Shown here in pieces: positions 47,201-55,622 of a stretch of DNA of 64,000 nt. The DNA comes from Acidobacteriota bacterium (GTDB lineage: Bacteria > Acidobacteriota > Terriglobia > Terriglobales > Acidobacteriaceae): assembly GCA_016196065.1 (NCBI GenBank), contig JACPYL010000025.1, positions 124,001-188,000 of the forward strand, given 5' to 3'. Below the pieces are notes generated by a model. The model did no database searches, was not told where the DNA came from, and saw only the letters and a list, made by a program, of their open reading frames with translations. Both the position numbers and the translations under genes were made by a program. The first letter of the stretch is position 1. Every line of letters starts with the position of its first letter.

Positions 47201-48290
47201 CAACCTGGGAACGCTGAACAATCCCGTGTTTCAGGTAAACGGCGTCAAGATTAACAAGACTCAGCCGGCTTACATCAACCTGCTGGCGGCTTGTGAGAAC
47301 CTGAATGCGTCCAGTTTGCCGCCCATCAATTCTCGGCGTCCGTTCCAGGGCATTCAGAAAATATTCTCGCTGGAAAACGTAGCCGACTCGAACTACCACG
47401 CACTGCAGGCCACGTTACGCCGCACGCGCGGCCCGGTGACGCTCGACATCTCGTACTCCTTCAGTCATTCCATTGACGATTCGTCGGATCGCAACGACAC
47501 CACGACGGTCAACCCGCTGGTAGTCTCAGCAAACAAAGCGAGTTCGAACTTCGATCAACGCCACTTGCTGAACGTCAGCTATGTATGGACGTTGCCGAGT
47601 ATCAACGTCAACTCGCAGCGCATTGGAGACTGGGCGAATGAACGTGATTCGTCCGACGAGCCAAGTTCAGAGGGGTTCTTCGACCGGTTCGTTTCCGGCA
47701 TGTTCAGCGGATGGCAGATTGCCGGCGTGACCACGGTGCAGAGCGGAACCCCCTATGCCGTTATCAACGCCGGCTTCGGGGCGCTGGGGATCTCAGTCCC
47801 TGACAATGCTGGCGTCGCCGGCGGAATCAGTTCCGTCGCCTCCTATCCCGACATTGTCGGCAATATCCACGGCGGCACACCGATCGGAGCTGTGAATTCG
47901 AAAAGTTTCGGCCCTGCCTTAGGCAATGCCGCTGCATTCGCCGCGCCGCGCGGACTCACGTTTGGCAACGCCGGTCGCAACGTGATGAACAACCCCAGCC
48001 GGTTGAATTTTGATATGACCGTGTTTCGTAACATCAAGCTTCGAGAGTCCACCAGTCTGGAGTTCCGTGCCGAAATCTTCAACGTCTTCAATCACACGCA
48101 GTTTCGTGTTTATGACCCGAGTCCGAACTTCGGCAACGGGGCGAGTAATACGGTCTCGTGTTACGGAATCGAAAACTTCAGCGCGGCAGGCGACGCGCAG
48201 ACGGATTGCCTGACCGGAAACGCTTTTTTGCACCCCGTTAACGCACATCGTCCCCGCACTATGCAATTCGGACTGAAGCTCAGCTTCTAG
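44253..48290 (+). CDS. TonB-dependent receptor carried by the island
   Basis: 1345 residues, the longest in the window. GTG start with GAGGT nine bases upstream; a nearby ATG (44245) is closed by a stop after three codons. Signal peptide (LLVCVSIICFILLPAALAQ), then a proline-rich linker (about 30-60), regulatory-like domain (about 65-145), plug (about 155-290: TPLNGRNFTQLLTFAPGV and 'VEYNTFSVDGSDVLHAGIHG'), and a barrel ending LKLSF. The proline-rich segment before the regulatory domain is not present in the other receptors here. An Ig-repeat lipoprotein gene begins 14 bases after the stop, so the pair probably forms one outer-membrane complex. Confidence 0.9.
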   Translation: MKIRTLLVCVSIICFILLPAALAQMQVAPGLVQLPPPPLPSGPPGVAAPPPVKPSARKAGEAQIYGAVTDPSGAVLPGAIVTIANASGARQTFITNDQGLYAVNLPPGVYTLTISEKGFKDFNTEGLTVNADQVIEITETLEPASAVAEKIDVVGNTVGQVETEKAEVSGTITAKEIAKTPLNGRNFTQLLTFAPGVSNQTGQDEALVGVKGSVKFSVNGGRVEYNTFSVDGSDVLHAGIHGSESTLVVYPSLDAISELKVLTSNYGAQYGRSASGTILVDTKSGGSSWHGGGYYFGRNEIFNSRNYFDQTIKAPLYRKNDFGFTLGGPLRIPVILPKKDRTFVFFSEEFRLEKDPTDNNFNQAVPSAAERPSQRINADGESYIGADFSDVCPLIPPGQTRITFNRAQFPDCPQLFGSTLPFNIVGYHDSVNPVSQNPAIDPVAQALVNSGMIPLPNSTAGCNSTAGSCYDFAFAQPTYWRQELFRVDHDIQPGKLRAIFRYIHDSWDTTEARPIWGYVRNSFPTVQGRLFGPGTSSVARLTHTISPTLLNEVVVSYTASHISMSTRPAPGVNIQRPDDLTQGYLFNNGFGGKLSGIQLTPGNLAYGGGFRVDPGYAPWQLTNPTYSVRDDLSKVIGRHNLQTGVQVILGQRNEINATNGPNTGDLQGVLTFSNFNSVTVGNEFANALLGYIQSYQQDSAQQRYYNSYEIIEPYVQDDWKVNSHLTLNLGVRFSIFGNYHEQNHAAWNWDPAAFTAPEDLKFFPDGRLRVKGKPIPIDPNNPGSVITNGLVQCGVNGVPDTCMQPHRFNPAPRVGFAWDPRGDGKTSIRGGYGLFFEHGTGSEANTGSLVGSAPINLTMTQLTPAAVGLGSGYPCIGGIGGSAANCFSGAGAYPVDVTSIPRKTIWPYVQQWSFGVQREVSRSLVLSLGYVGSKGTHLTAVRQPNAFPLAPQGSNDGIQLDQNPYGLHQPIINSDVFQTFDCTNLGTLNNPVFQVNGVKINKTQPAYINLLAACENLNASSLPPINSRRPFQGIQKIFSLENVADSNYHALQATLRRTRGPVTLDISYSFSHSIDDSSDRNDTTTVNPLVVSANKASSNFDQRHLLNVSYVWTLPSINVNSQRIGDWANERDSSDEPSSEGFFDRFVSGMFSGWQIAGVTTVQSGTPYAVINAGFGALGISVPDNAGVAGGISSVASYPDIVGNIHGGTPIGAVNSKSFGPALGNAAAFAAPRGLTFGNAGRNVMNNPSRLNFDMTVFRNIKLRESTSLEFRAEIFNVFNHTQFRVYDPSPNFGNGASNTVSCYGIENFSAAGDAQTDCLTGNAFLHPVNAHRPRTMQFGLKLSF

Positions 48291-48304
48291 CAGGAGAAGA
48301 ATTC

Positions 48305-50743
48305 TTGAAATTCCTCGGTGTAGGTCTCGTAGTTGTGTTGTTCGCGATCGGTTGCGGCGGCGGTAGCGGCAATGGCACCGGAGGTGACACGCAGGGAGTT
48401 ACGATTCAAGTCACTTCTCCCGCCGGTGCCGCCGCAGTCGACGCGAATCTGCCTTTGCAGATTGCGGTGAGTGTCACCAATGACCCCGCGAACGCGGGCG
48501 TCACCTGGACCGTGTCGGCGCAGCAGAAGGGGGATCCGGCGGGGACTCTCAGCGATATCAAGACCGAGGCGGTCACTTACATTCCGCCTGCGAATATTAC
48601 CGCGCCCATCCAGGTAACCGTGCGAGCCACATCGGTGACTGACCCGACGCGGTCGGCGGCAATTCCCATCTCGGTGTATCCGCAAGTTGCGATCACGACG
48701 CAGTCCTCGGATCTGGCAACTGCTTTCCTCAATACCGCGTACACATGCATTCAGCATCCCATCACCAATGCTGGAGTGGTGCAGATTCCATGCCAGGCAA
48801 GTGTCCAGGGCGGGTTGGGTCCCTATACGTGGACGGCCGATCTTTCCGCATTGCCACCCGGTCTGCAACTGTCACCAGGGCTGACCGTGAACGATACGAA
48901 ATTCGTTGGGGCGCCCAACCTGATTGGCATCTACCCGTTCAGGGTCACGGTCACAGACAGTTTGGGTGGGACCTCTACGACGTCTTTGAATATCAATGTC
49001 TCGCCCGGTCAGTTGAAGGTAGTCACTCCAACCCTGCTCACCACCGCGGTCGGAGTGCCGTATGCTCCGGTGGTATTGCAGACGAGCGGCGGAGTGCCGC
49101 CTTACACATGGACGGTAGCCCCAGGCAGTGGCCCACTTCCCGCGGGGATGACACTGAGTCCTTCGGGTGTGATCGCGGGCACGCCGGCGACGGGCGGCAG
49201 CACATCTTTTGCGATTCAGGTGCGCGACAGCCAGAGTCCGGTTCCAGCGCAGGCCATATATCCCACGCCCGCACCTTCCAATGCCAAGATCATCACGCTC
49301 TCTCCCAGCGGACTGGATCCAACTTGCGTGGGTGGCGGAAACACAGTGGCGACGGGCACTCCATACGCTTTCCTCATCTCGGGATTCGATGCGGGCGGCC
49401 CGGTTACGATCTCCGGCAGCTTCACGGCGGATAGCAGCGGCGCACTGACCGGAGTGGAAGACATCATCCGCACGAGCGGCATAGAAAGCGGCGCTGCCCT
49501 AGCTGCCGGTAGTTCGATCATATTCAATCAAACGGGACGAGGATGCGTGACGCTGAACACCGCGTCCTCGACGGCGCAATTCCGGGTTGCGCCGACCACG
49601 GTATCGAGTGGAACGGGAGCCGCGTTTTTTTCTGACGGGCGAATTCTCGAATTCGACGACAACGATGGAACCGGCACGCGCGCGGCAGGCTTTTTCCGCC
49701 AACAGGATCCTGCTGCCTTCACTCCGACATCACTGGCAGGGGCGTTTGCTTTCCGTCTGTCGGGCTGGAATGCCAATGGTGGACACTTCGCCATGGCCGG
49801 AACCGCCACAGCAAATAGCGGACTCCTCACCTCAATATCGGCCGACATGAATGACGCTGGCGCATACGCCGGTCCGCTGAACGGCGGCAGTGGGACCATT
49901 TCAACTCCAGACGCTAACGGCCGCGGAACGGCCACTCTCAGTATCGGAACCACAACCTACGACCTGCTTTACTACATGATTGATTCCGGACATCTGGTGT
50001 TCAACTCCACGCACGCCGCCACCAACGGTCATCCTCTGATCACCGGGGAGGCGACGGCGAGTCCTGGCCCGTTTTCCCAGGCGTCGCTCGCCGACAGCCA
50101 CATCTTTCGTCTGAGCGGATCCACGTCCGGCAGTTCAGACGTCGGCATCGGCGTGTTGCATTTCGATGGAATTGGCGCAGTCAGCGGAAATTTCTACGAA
50201 CACAACGGCGGTACGTCCAACGTGACCGCCCTGTCCGCGCAGTACTCAATTGATCCGATGACGGGCCGTTTCGTTTCTGTGGGGACGGGAATTCCCGCCG
50301 TGGGGTACGCAGTACCTGGGACAAATGGTGTGACGGGTTACTTCGTCGGGACTGGCGCCACCGCGATGTCAGGCGTCATGGAGTATCAGACGAACTCGTA
50401 TCCTCCCGGTTACCAATTCAGTCCCATCAACGGGCGCTACGGGTTTTCGCCGGACGAGATGCTCGACCGGCAGACTACAAACTTTGCGGGGCAAGAAACA
50501 CTGGACCCCAACGGCGGTATCACACCTGACTCCTACATCGACACGAGTCGTCCAAGCGCACCGGGGCTAGTCCCGGTGCAGACCTTCACTTTGTTCCGCT
50601 ACACCTGGGCTCCAGACGGATCGGGCACCTTTGGTGGCAACACTTACATGGTCAGCAACGCCGAGAAAGCGTTCTACATCGACGTTTCGCCAGCCAACAC
50701 CCACCCTGCGGTGATCGTGGGACAGCGGCAGCAGAAGCCGTGA
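48305..50743 (+). CDS. Lipoprotein with putative Ig (He_PIG-type) domains
   Basis: 812 residues starting at TTG, with AGGAGAAGAA directly upstream. Lipoprotein signal 'LVVVLFAIGC' with lipid Cys 17. After an Ig-like stretch (about 30-125) come two domains of putative-Ig type, each containing 'GG(L/V).PYTWT' and 'LP.G(L/M).LS..' (about 155-330). The C-terminal half (about 340-800) has several repeats with 'Y.F.(I/L)SG.', 'DG.G.(L/V)(T/S)G' and 'G.Y..D...GR', common in long acidobacterial surface proteins. Probably a surface partner of the receptor ahead of it, with which it shares a transcript. No enzymatic motif seen. Confidence 0.8.
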   Translation: MKFLGVGLVVVLFAIGCGGGSGNGTGGDTQGVTIQVTSPAGAAAVDANLPLQIAVSVTNDPANAGVTWTVSAQQKGDPAGTLSDIKTEAVTYIPPANITAPIQVTVRATSVTDPTRSAAIPISVYPQVAITTQSSDLATAFLNTAYTCIQHPITNAGVVQIPCQASVQGGLGPYTWTADLSALPPGLQLSPGLTVNDTKFVGAPNLIGIYPFRVTVTDSLGGTSTTSLNINVSPGQLKVVTPTLLTTAVGVPYAPVVLQTSGGVPPYTWTVAPGSGPLPAGMTLSPSGVIAGTPATGGSTSFAIQVRDSQSPVPAQAIYPTPAPSNAKIITLSPSGLDPTCVGGGNTVATGTPYAFLISGFDAGGPVTISGSFTADSSGALTGVEDIIRTSGIESGAALAAGSSIIFNQTGRGCVTLNTASSTAQFRVAPTTVSSGTGAAFFSDGRILEFDDNDGTGTRAAGFFRQQDPAAFTPTSLAGAFAFRLSGWNANGGHFAMAGTATANSGLLTSISADMNDAGAYAGPLNGGSGTISTPDANGRGTATLSIGTTTYDLLYYMIDSGHLVFNSTHAATNGHPLITGEATASPGPFSQASLADSHIFRLSGSTSGSSDVGIGVLHFDGIGAVSGNFYEHNGGTSNVTALSAQYSIDPMTGRFVSVGTGIPAVGYAVPGTNGVTGYFVGTGATAMSGVMEYQTNSYPPGYQFSPINGRYGFSPDEMLDRQTTNFAGQETLDPNGGITPDSYIDTSRPSAPGLVPVQTFTLFRYTWAPDGSGTFGGNTYMVSNAEKAFYIDVSPANTHPAVIVGQRQQKP

Positions 50744-50819
50744 TTCAAAACCCAGAGTCCGCCTTTAGAGGCCGCATCCGCGAGACATCGGGAAGAGCCC
50801 GCGAGTTTTCTTCAATTCC

Positions 50820-51557
50820 ATGAACCCTCTGCTGCCGCGGGACAATTCGCGCCGCCGAGACCTGATCTTCGTGGTGGAGGACGATCTGGATGTCTCGCGC
50901 CTGATCGAACACAACCTCAGCATTGCCGGCTACGAGGTTGCCACTTTCTCTTCCGGGGCAGCGGTGGTTGCCTTCGCAATGGCGACGCAACCGGCTCTGT
51001 TTCTATTGGACATCATGCTGCCAGGAATTAACGGTTTCGACCTGTGCCGCCAGATCCGCCAAAATGAACAGCTTGCCCAGACACCTGTCATGTTCCTCTC
51101 TGCCAGAACTCAGGAACCCGATTGTATTCATGCCTTCGAGATTGGCGGTGATGGATACATCACGAAGCCTTTCAGTCCCAGGGAACTGATCGCGCGGATA
51201 CGCAATACGCTACGCGCCCGGATTCATGTGGTCACTAACGAGGCACTCCAGGTGGGAGAATTGAGGATCGACGTCGACTCGATGACGGTGAGTGTGAGGG
51301 GCCGGATTGTGCTGACGACGGTGCGAGAGTTCCGGCTACTGGAGTATCTGGCGCGGCATTGCGGCCGCGTATTTACTCGGGATCAACTCCTCGACGCAGT
51401 GTGGAAGGAGAATGCCTCTGTGACTCCGCGCTCTATTGATGTCTTTGTCCGGCGGCTCCGAGAGAAGATCGAGGAGGACGCCCGACATCCCAGCTATCTC
51501 AAAACACTGCGCGGAGTCGGCTACCGCTTCGACGCGCCTCCCCGGCAGCAGCGGTAA
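50820..51557 (+). CDS. OmpR/PhoB-family response regulator
   Basis: 245 residues. Receiver domain (about 15-130) with acidic pocket Glu20-Asp21-Asp22, phospho-acceptor Asp64 in LLDIMLPG, Ser94 in FLSAR and Lys116 in YITKPFSP. The winged-helix effector domain (about 145-238) has 'VREFRLLEYLARHCGRVFTRDQLLDAVW' and 'RSIDVFVRRLREKIE..LKTLRGVGYRF'. No sensor kinase gene is adjacent, so it is an orphan in this window. It follows the receptor/lipoprotein pair by 76 bases and probably controls the island cargo. Confidence 0.9.
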   Translation: MNPLLPRDNSRRRDLIFVVEDDLDVSRLIEHNLSIAGYEVATFSSGAAVVAFAMATQPALFLLDIMLPGINGFDLCRQIRQNEQLAQTPVMFLSARTQEPDCIHAFEIGGDGYITKPFSPRELIARIRNTLRARIHVVTNEALQVGELRIDVDSMTVSVRGRIVLTTVREFRLLEYLARHCGRVFTRDQLLDAVWKENASVTPRSIDVFVRRLREKIEEDARHPSYLKTLRGVGYRFDAPPRQQR

Positions 51558-51563
51558 GCCGGT

Positions 51564-52118
51564 CTAAAGGCAGGAACTAAGGAATACCATTTCCAACCTG
51601 TCAGCTTCCTGCTGCAAACGCTCAAAGGTGTCCCAATGCATTCCCCTCGGCTTTGTGGGAAACGGATCCATGATGCAAGACGATCCACCCAGCCTCTCTC
51701 GGATGTCTTGGGCGCGGTGTAGTGCGCGATATTTGTCCGAAACTCGTTGGCTCCGGTAAGTGAGCTGAAGGCAGTGCCGGCAGGATAGGGTGCTACCGTC
51801 CGAATAAAGGATCGCCACACGGCGCCGGCAGCCATTGGTTGGGCAGTGAAACCATGCCCGTAAGCCACCGTAGTTGCAAGGAGTCCACTCAAGCGGAACG
51901 GGGCACATCTCAGCTCTCCGATCGAGACGAGTTAAGAAAACCCATTTGGGTTTCGGCGCGCTGAGACCAGGAGGAACGTCGACACTCCACGAACCACACT
52001 CGAAGCGTACAAACGGCTCAAGGAGCCCGTCGCGCTGCCACGTCCGCACGTCAATTTGGTGATAATCAAACGTCGTTTCCTTGCCGCTCCACTGCGGCCC
52101 ACTCCCTAATCCGCCCAT
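51564..52118 (-). CDS. Mobile-element-associated zinc-ribbon protein
   Basis: 184 residues beginning MGGLGSGP, the hallmark start of a widespread uncharacterised family in phages and genomic islands. Later family features are 'FHCPTNGCRRRVAILYS' and 'LSCRHCLQLTYRSQ', which supply a CxxxxC...CxxC zinc ribbon (about 91-119), followed by a helical tail. It converges on the response regulator with a 6-base gap and lies 36 bases after the CHC2 gene in the same direction. Probably nucleic-acid binding; exact role unknown. Confidence 0.6.
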   Translation of the reverse strand: MGGLGSGPQWSGKETTFDYHQIDVRTWQRDGLLEPFVRFECGSWSVDVPPGLSAPKPKWVFLTRLDRRAEMCPVPLEWTPCNYGGLRAWFHCPTNGCRRRVAILYSDGSTLSCRHCLQLTYRSQRVSDKYRALHRAQDIRERLGGSSCIMDPFPTKPRGMHWDTFERLQQEADRLEMVFLSSCL

Positions 52119-52154
52119 CTCACACTCCTCGATTTGCCGAAATCATAAGGAAAA

Positions 52155-53048
52155 TTACCTCGCAACTAACCTCGTGGTGGGCAGCCCAGGGGTGATCTGA
52201 AATTCGTCTTGGAAAGTTGACGCTACACCTGAATGAAGCGTGAAATTGTTCCGTACTACAGTGGGTGTAGAGAGAGTTGACCTAGGTATACGTCCCCGTT
52301 GTTGTTTTTGCTGGGCACGCATTTGCCGTTGGATCTGAACGAGTTCTTTCGTTATTTCGCTGCGCTCGCGCGCGATTGCAAGAAACCCAGGATTGTCTGG
52401 GGTGAATTGATACTTTCCACACTCGCGGAAGCTGCGGCTTGGCCGCGTCTTGATTTGAAGCAAATGGAGTTTCTGGAAGTGCAAGAGTGCTTTGCGGACA
52501 GTTGAGCAGCTCCCGACGCCGCCATAGCGCATTATGCCGTAATATGAAATCTCCACCTCACCGGTCGACGGATCAGTGAAGGTCCGGAGAGCGTTCAATA
52601 CTTTGGCCTCTGCTCCGGTCAGATCAGCGAGCAGCCCACTTCGCACTATAGTATCCATCACGTCACCCATTCCCACTCTATAGCGGGTTTTACATCTGGA
52701 TTTGGGTTCCAAGTGCTTGCCTTTGGGCACCAGAGGCACTGCGAAACGCGCCATCATCCAATTTAAAGATTCCTTGAGGTCACAACCGAGAAACATCATC
52801 ACAAGGTCGATATTTGAAGCACGCCCATCGCAAACATGACAACGACCACGATTATGCCGGTCAAACCAGACTGATGGGTGGGCGTCGCCATTACGATGTA
52901 GTTCCACTCGCCAACATCGTGCCGCCCTTCCCGTAACCTGCAGGCGGAGTTCGCGTGCTACGTCTTGAATCGGGATGCATTTGCGGATGAACTCCATATC
53001 TGGGATTCCGGAAGATTGCCCCCGGTCGCGTTGTACACCTGTTCCCAT
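52155..53048 (-). CDS. CHC2-zinc-finger replication-type protein
   Basis: 297 residues. The N-terminal domain (about 18-105) matches the CHC2 zinc finger of DnaG-like primases: Cys45, His51, HPS near 57-59, then Cys70 and Cys73 in RCHVCDG, followed by 'NIDLVMMFLGCDLKESLNWM'. A winged-helix-like segment follows (about 125-215, 'VRSGLLADLTGAEAKVLNALR', 'GVGSCSTVRKALLHFQKLHLL'). There is no TOPRIM domain, so it is not a full primase; it may start replication of the excised element. The ATG overlaps the stop of the excisionase gene (TAATG), giving translational coupling. Confidence 0.6.
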   Translation of the reverse strand: MGTGVQRDRGQSSGIPDMEFIRKCIPIQDVARELRLQVTGRAARCWRVELHRNGDAHPSVWFDRHNRGRCHVCDGRASNIDLVMMFLGCDLKESLNWMMARFAVPLVPKGKHLEPKSRCKTRYRVGMGDVMDTIVRSGLLADLTGAEAKVLNALRTFTDPSTGEVEISYYGIMRYGGVGSCSTVRKALLHFQKLHLLQIKTRPSRSFRECGKYQFTPDNPGFLAIARERSEITKELVQIQRQMRAQQKQQRGRIPRSTLSTPTVVRNNFTLHSGVASTFQDEFQITPGLPTTRLVAR

Positions 53049-53251
53049 TAGCTGTTTCGACGACGGCGCGAAGGCGACTTGCCGCCCTCCTCAATGACTT
53101 TTTGCAACTCGGACTCTCTAATCATCGTGCGCGAGCCGACTTTTGTGCGTCGCATTTTGCCCTGGGCAAGCCATGCATGTACGGTCCACTTGCTGATACC
53201 ACCCAGGAATTTCGCTGCCTCAGGTACGGAGTACAGTTTTTCTGCTTCCAT
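53048..53251 (-). CDS. Excisionase-like small HTH protein
   Basis: 67 residues with a MerR/AlpA-type helix-turn-helix of the excisionase (HTH_17) group: 'YSVPEAAKFLGGISKWTVHAWLAQGKM' and 'RTKVGSRTMIRESEL', then a basic tail. Such proteins bind and bend att DNA to favour excision or act as local regulators. First gene of a leftward three-gene set (Xis-like, CHC2, zinc ribbon) divergent from the zinc-finger/integrase genes. Confidence 0.8.
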   Translation of the reverse strand: MEAEKLYSVPEAAKFLGGISKWTVHAWLAQGKMRRTKVGSRTMIRESELQKVIEEGGKSPSRRRRNS

Positions 53252-53264
53252 GCTGTTCCCTCTC

Positions 53265-53333
53265 AGTGTCGCTCAATAAATGCTCTTGAATCTCAATCAA
53301 ACCAATGAGATATTGTTCCATGTGAGAGACACT
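53265..53333. promoter_or_regulatory. Divergent control region with separated inverted repeat
   Basis: AGTGTCGCTCA (53265-53275) and TGAGAGACACT (53323-53333) are inverted copies matching at 10 of 11 positions. Between them lies a rightward promoter candidate TTGAAT-17-GATATT (53286-53314), whose start point would fall at the right arm. The arms thus sit near the start points of the two divergent operons and may bind the Xis-like protein or another island regulator. Confidence 0.45.
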
Positions 53334-53348
53334 AACAAGCCACATATC

Positions 53349-54098
53349 ATGTCTCACCACTCGGACTCATCTCGTCTCGTTATTCGGGTCCCCGTCGAAG
53401 TTCGGTTTCAGCCAACGTATGGCTCCTACATCCCAGCGCGGAGCATACGAGAGGGTGGGTTGACGCACCCGGTTTTTGAGCCAAAACCATCGGAAAAGCC
53501 GCCGATAGAATTTACTGATCCCTGGAAAGTTCGCGACTATCTCTTAGGTACCCAATGTGAGCCATTGGACTACACCGAGTTTTCGTTTTGGTCGGGACGC
53601 TTTGGGATAGGTGAGGCGGAACTAAGTCTAGAGAGCGAGAGAAAGCCGCGGCGTATGCACATCCTCGACTGGCACGCTGCGATGGATGAGGATCTCATCG
53701 AGTGGAAGCAATTGTTTACGGCGGCATTGATTCTTCCTCAATCGAAATGGGAGTTGCTTGAGAAGGATTTTCCGATACGAAAAGTAAGACAATTGCAAAA
53801 ACCATTTCCTCTGAAGATAGGTTGGCTTGGGGGGTTGCCAATTGGAACGGTGATCCTCGAAACAGCCTTGGATGCGATTGTCACATCAATTCAGATTGAC
53901 AAGCTGCAGGGCGCTCAGTTTCAGCAATGCGCCCGCCCCAACTGTCCAAGGGTCTTCAAACTTGAGAGCCGCCACGAACGCCTTTATTGCGACACCGATT
54001 GCGCTCACTACATGGCTGTGAAGAACAGCAGAGCACGAGCTGCGAAGAAGAGCAGCAGGAATCGAATATCCAGACAAAGCAGGACGCCCGGCAGCTAA
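53349..54098 (+). CDS. Island protein with C-terminal CGNR-like zinc finger
   Basis: About 249 residues. The ATG at 53349 lies downstream of the candidate promoter; an in-frame ATG at 53280 would be upstream of the start point. Most of the protein is unrecognised. The C-terminus (about 190-235) has 'QCARPNCPRVFKLESRHERLYCDTDCAHYMAVKNSRAR', a Cys4 finger like the CGNR zinc finger (CxxxxC...CxxxC with the 'CARPxC' opening). A very basic tail follows (RAAKKSSRNRISRQSR). Such fingers suggest DNA or RNA binding. The integrase gene starts 12 bases after the stop, so both are probably co-expressed. Confidence 0.6.
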   Translation: MSHHSDSSRLVIRVPVEVRFQPTYGSYIPARSIREGGLTHPVFEPKPSEKPPIEFTDPWKVRDYLLGTQCEPLDYTEFSFWSGRFGIGEAELSLESERKPRRMHILDWHAAMDEDLIEWKQLFTAALILPQSKWELLEKDFPIRKVRQLQKPFPLKIGWLGGLPIGTVILETALDAIVTSIQIDKLQGAQFQQCARPNCPRVFKLESRHERLYCDTDCAHYMAVKNSRARAAKKSSRNRISRQSRTPGS

Positions 54099-54109
54099 GG
54101 AGAACAACA

Positions 54110-55269
54110 ATGTCGATCTACAAACGAGGCAAGACCTACTGGTACAAGTTCATGTGGAATGGCGAGATGATTCGTGAGTCGACTCGCCAATGCAACCACA
54201 ACATAGCTCGACAGATGGAAGGGGCGCACCGGGCGTCTCTTGCAAAGGGCGAAGTCGGGATCCGCGATAAGAAAGTGATTCCCACGCTCAAGAACTTCTG
54301 CCGTGAGCGCGTTGACCCTTGGGCGAAATCAACGTTCGAGATGGCGTCCCCAAAGACTTGGCTTTGGTACGGATTTGGAAGTGACTCACTCAAGAAATCC
54401 AAAACCCTGGCTAATCTCAAGCTGAACGAAATCGGCCCTGAATTGGTGGCGGAATATGCGTCTGAGCGGCAACGCGACGGCCTGAGGATTAGTTCGGTCA
54501 ATAGCTGCTTGCGGGCATTGCGCCGTGTCCTACGCCTTGCGGTGGAATGGGGGGTACTTGAAGCGTCTCCCAAGGTCAAGTTTCTGAGTGGTGAGCACCG
54601 TCGTGAAAGGGTAATCAATGCCAAAGAAGAGGCGCTGTACCTCGCGGTGGCACTGCCTCTCTTGCATGATGTCTCCCTTGTCCTCTTCGATACTGGAATG
54701 CGGCCGGAAGAATGCCACTGTCTGAGATGGGAGAACATCAACTGGGACGGCGGCCGGAAGAATGCCACTGTCTGAGATGGGAGAACATCAACTGGGACGG
54801 CGGCCGCAATGGCGTGCTTCTAATTACGCAAGGCAAGACCAAAGCTGCGCGGCGCGTCCTTCCGCTTAGTCCGCGCGTCCGCACAGTGCTCCAGAGCCGC
54901 TGGAAACTCACGGGCGAACCGGGCGAGGGCTGGGTCTGGCCCGCGGAAACAAAGGATGGCCACATCAATCATGACAGCGTGAAGCTTCAACACAAAAAGG
55001 CCCTGAAGCTCGCGAAGCTCCGCGCATTTGAGGTTTACTCAATTCGGCATACGTTCCTGACGCGACTTGGAGAGAGTGGCTGTGATGCATGGACTCTTGC
55101 GAGAATTGCCGGACACTCCAGTATCAGCATCTCGCAGCGATACGTTCACCCGTCCGAGGACGCAGTCCTAAACGCGCTTTCTCGTTTGAGTGGGCACAAT
55201 TCTGGGCACAACGACGAAAATGAAATTGCTGCAGGCTCTGTGGGATTGTTGCTAAGCACCGCCAACCGA

Positions 55270-55278
<9 letters not shown>
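54110..55278 (+). pseudogene. Tyrosine integrase broken by a 50-bp tandem duplication
   Basis: AAGGAG eight bases before the ATG and a typical phage-integrase N-terminus (MSIYKRGKTYWYKFMWNG). The first frame runs through the SAM-like domain to the first catalytic Arg (TGMRPEE) and ends at 54775, soon after the duplicated segment. The second frame resumes 'RPEECHCLRWENINWDGGRNG' and continues to VYSIRHTFLTRL, GHSSISISQRYVHPS (catalytic Arg, His, Tyr) and the end at 55278. Removing one 50-base copy restores a 372-residue recombinase. The HxxR box begins with Tyr instead of His (YSIRH), a tolerated change. It ends at the tRNA-proximal repeat, as expected for a site-specific integrase of this tRNA. 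Confidence 0.85.
54701..54800 (+). repeat. Perfect 50-bp tandem duplication in the integrase gene
   Basis: 54701-54750 and 54751-54800 are identical and are followed by six more bases (CGGCCG) of a third start. Fifty is not a multiple of three, so the duplication shifts the frame. Confidence 0.97.
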
Positions 55279-55355
<77 letters not shown>

Positions 55356-55622
55356 ACTGCGAACAGCAAGGCAGGGACAAACTGTGATTATAGCATTCGA
55401 TCTGCGTGGACGGAGATGGACACACACTCTTTTGCGTACCTCTCGAGTCGGTCCTTGAGCATCTCTCAGAGCCTTCTGAGCAATTCTGAACAGTTCTGCA
55501 CACGGATAGAGAACTAGAATCTGGGCGAAACGGGATTGCAACTTTTCCGGCTTGGCGACCTTTTCCATCAAACTCGCATCTATTCTTCCCTGCACAAGTC
55601 CGTGGGAACAGGAGTTTTCTCT

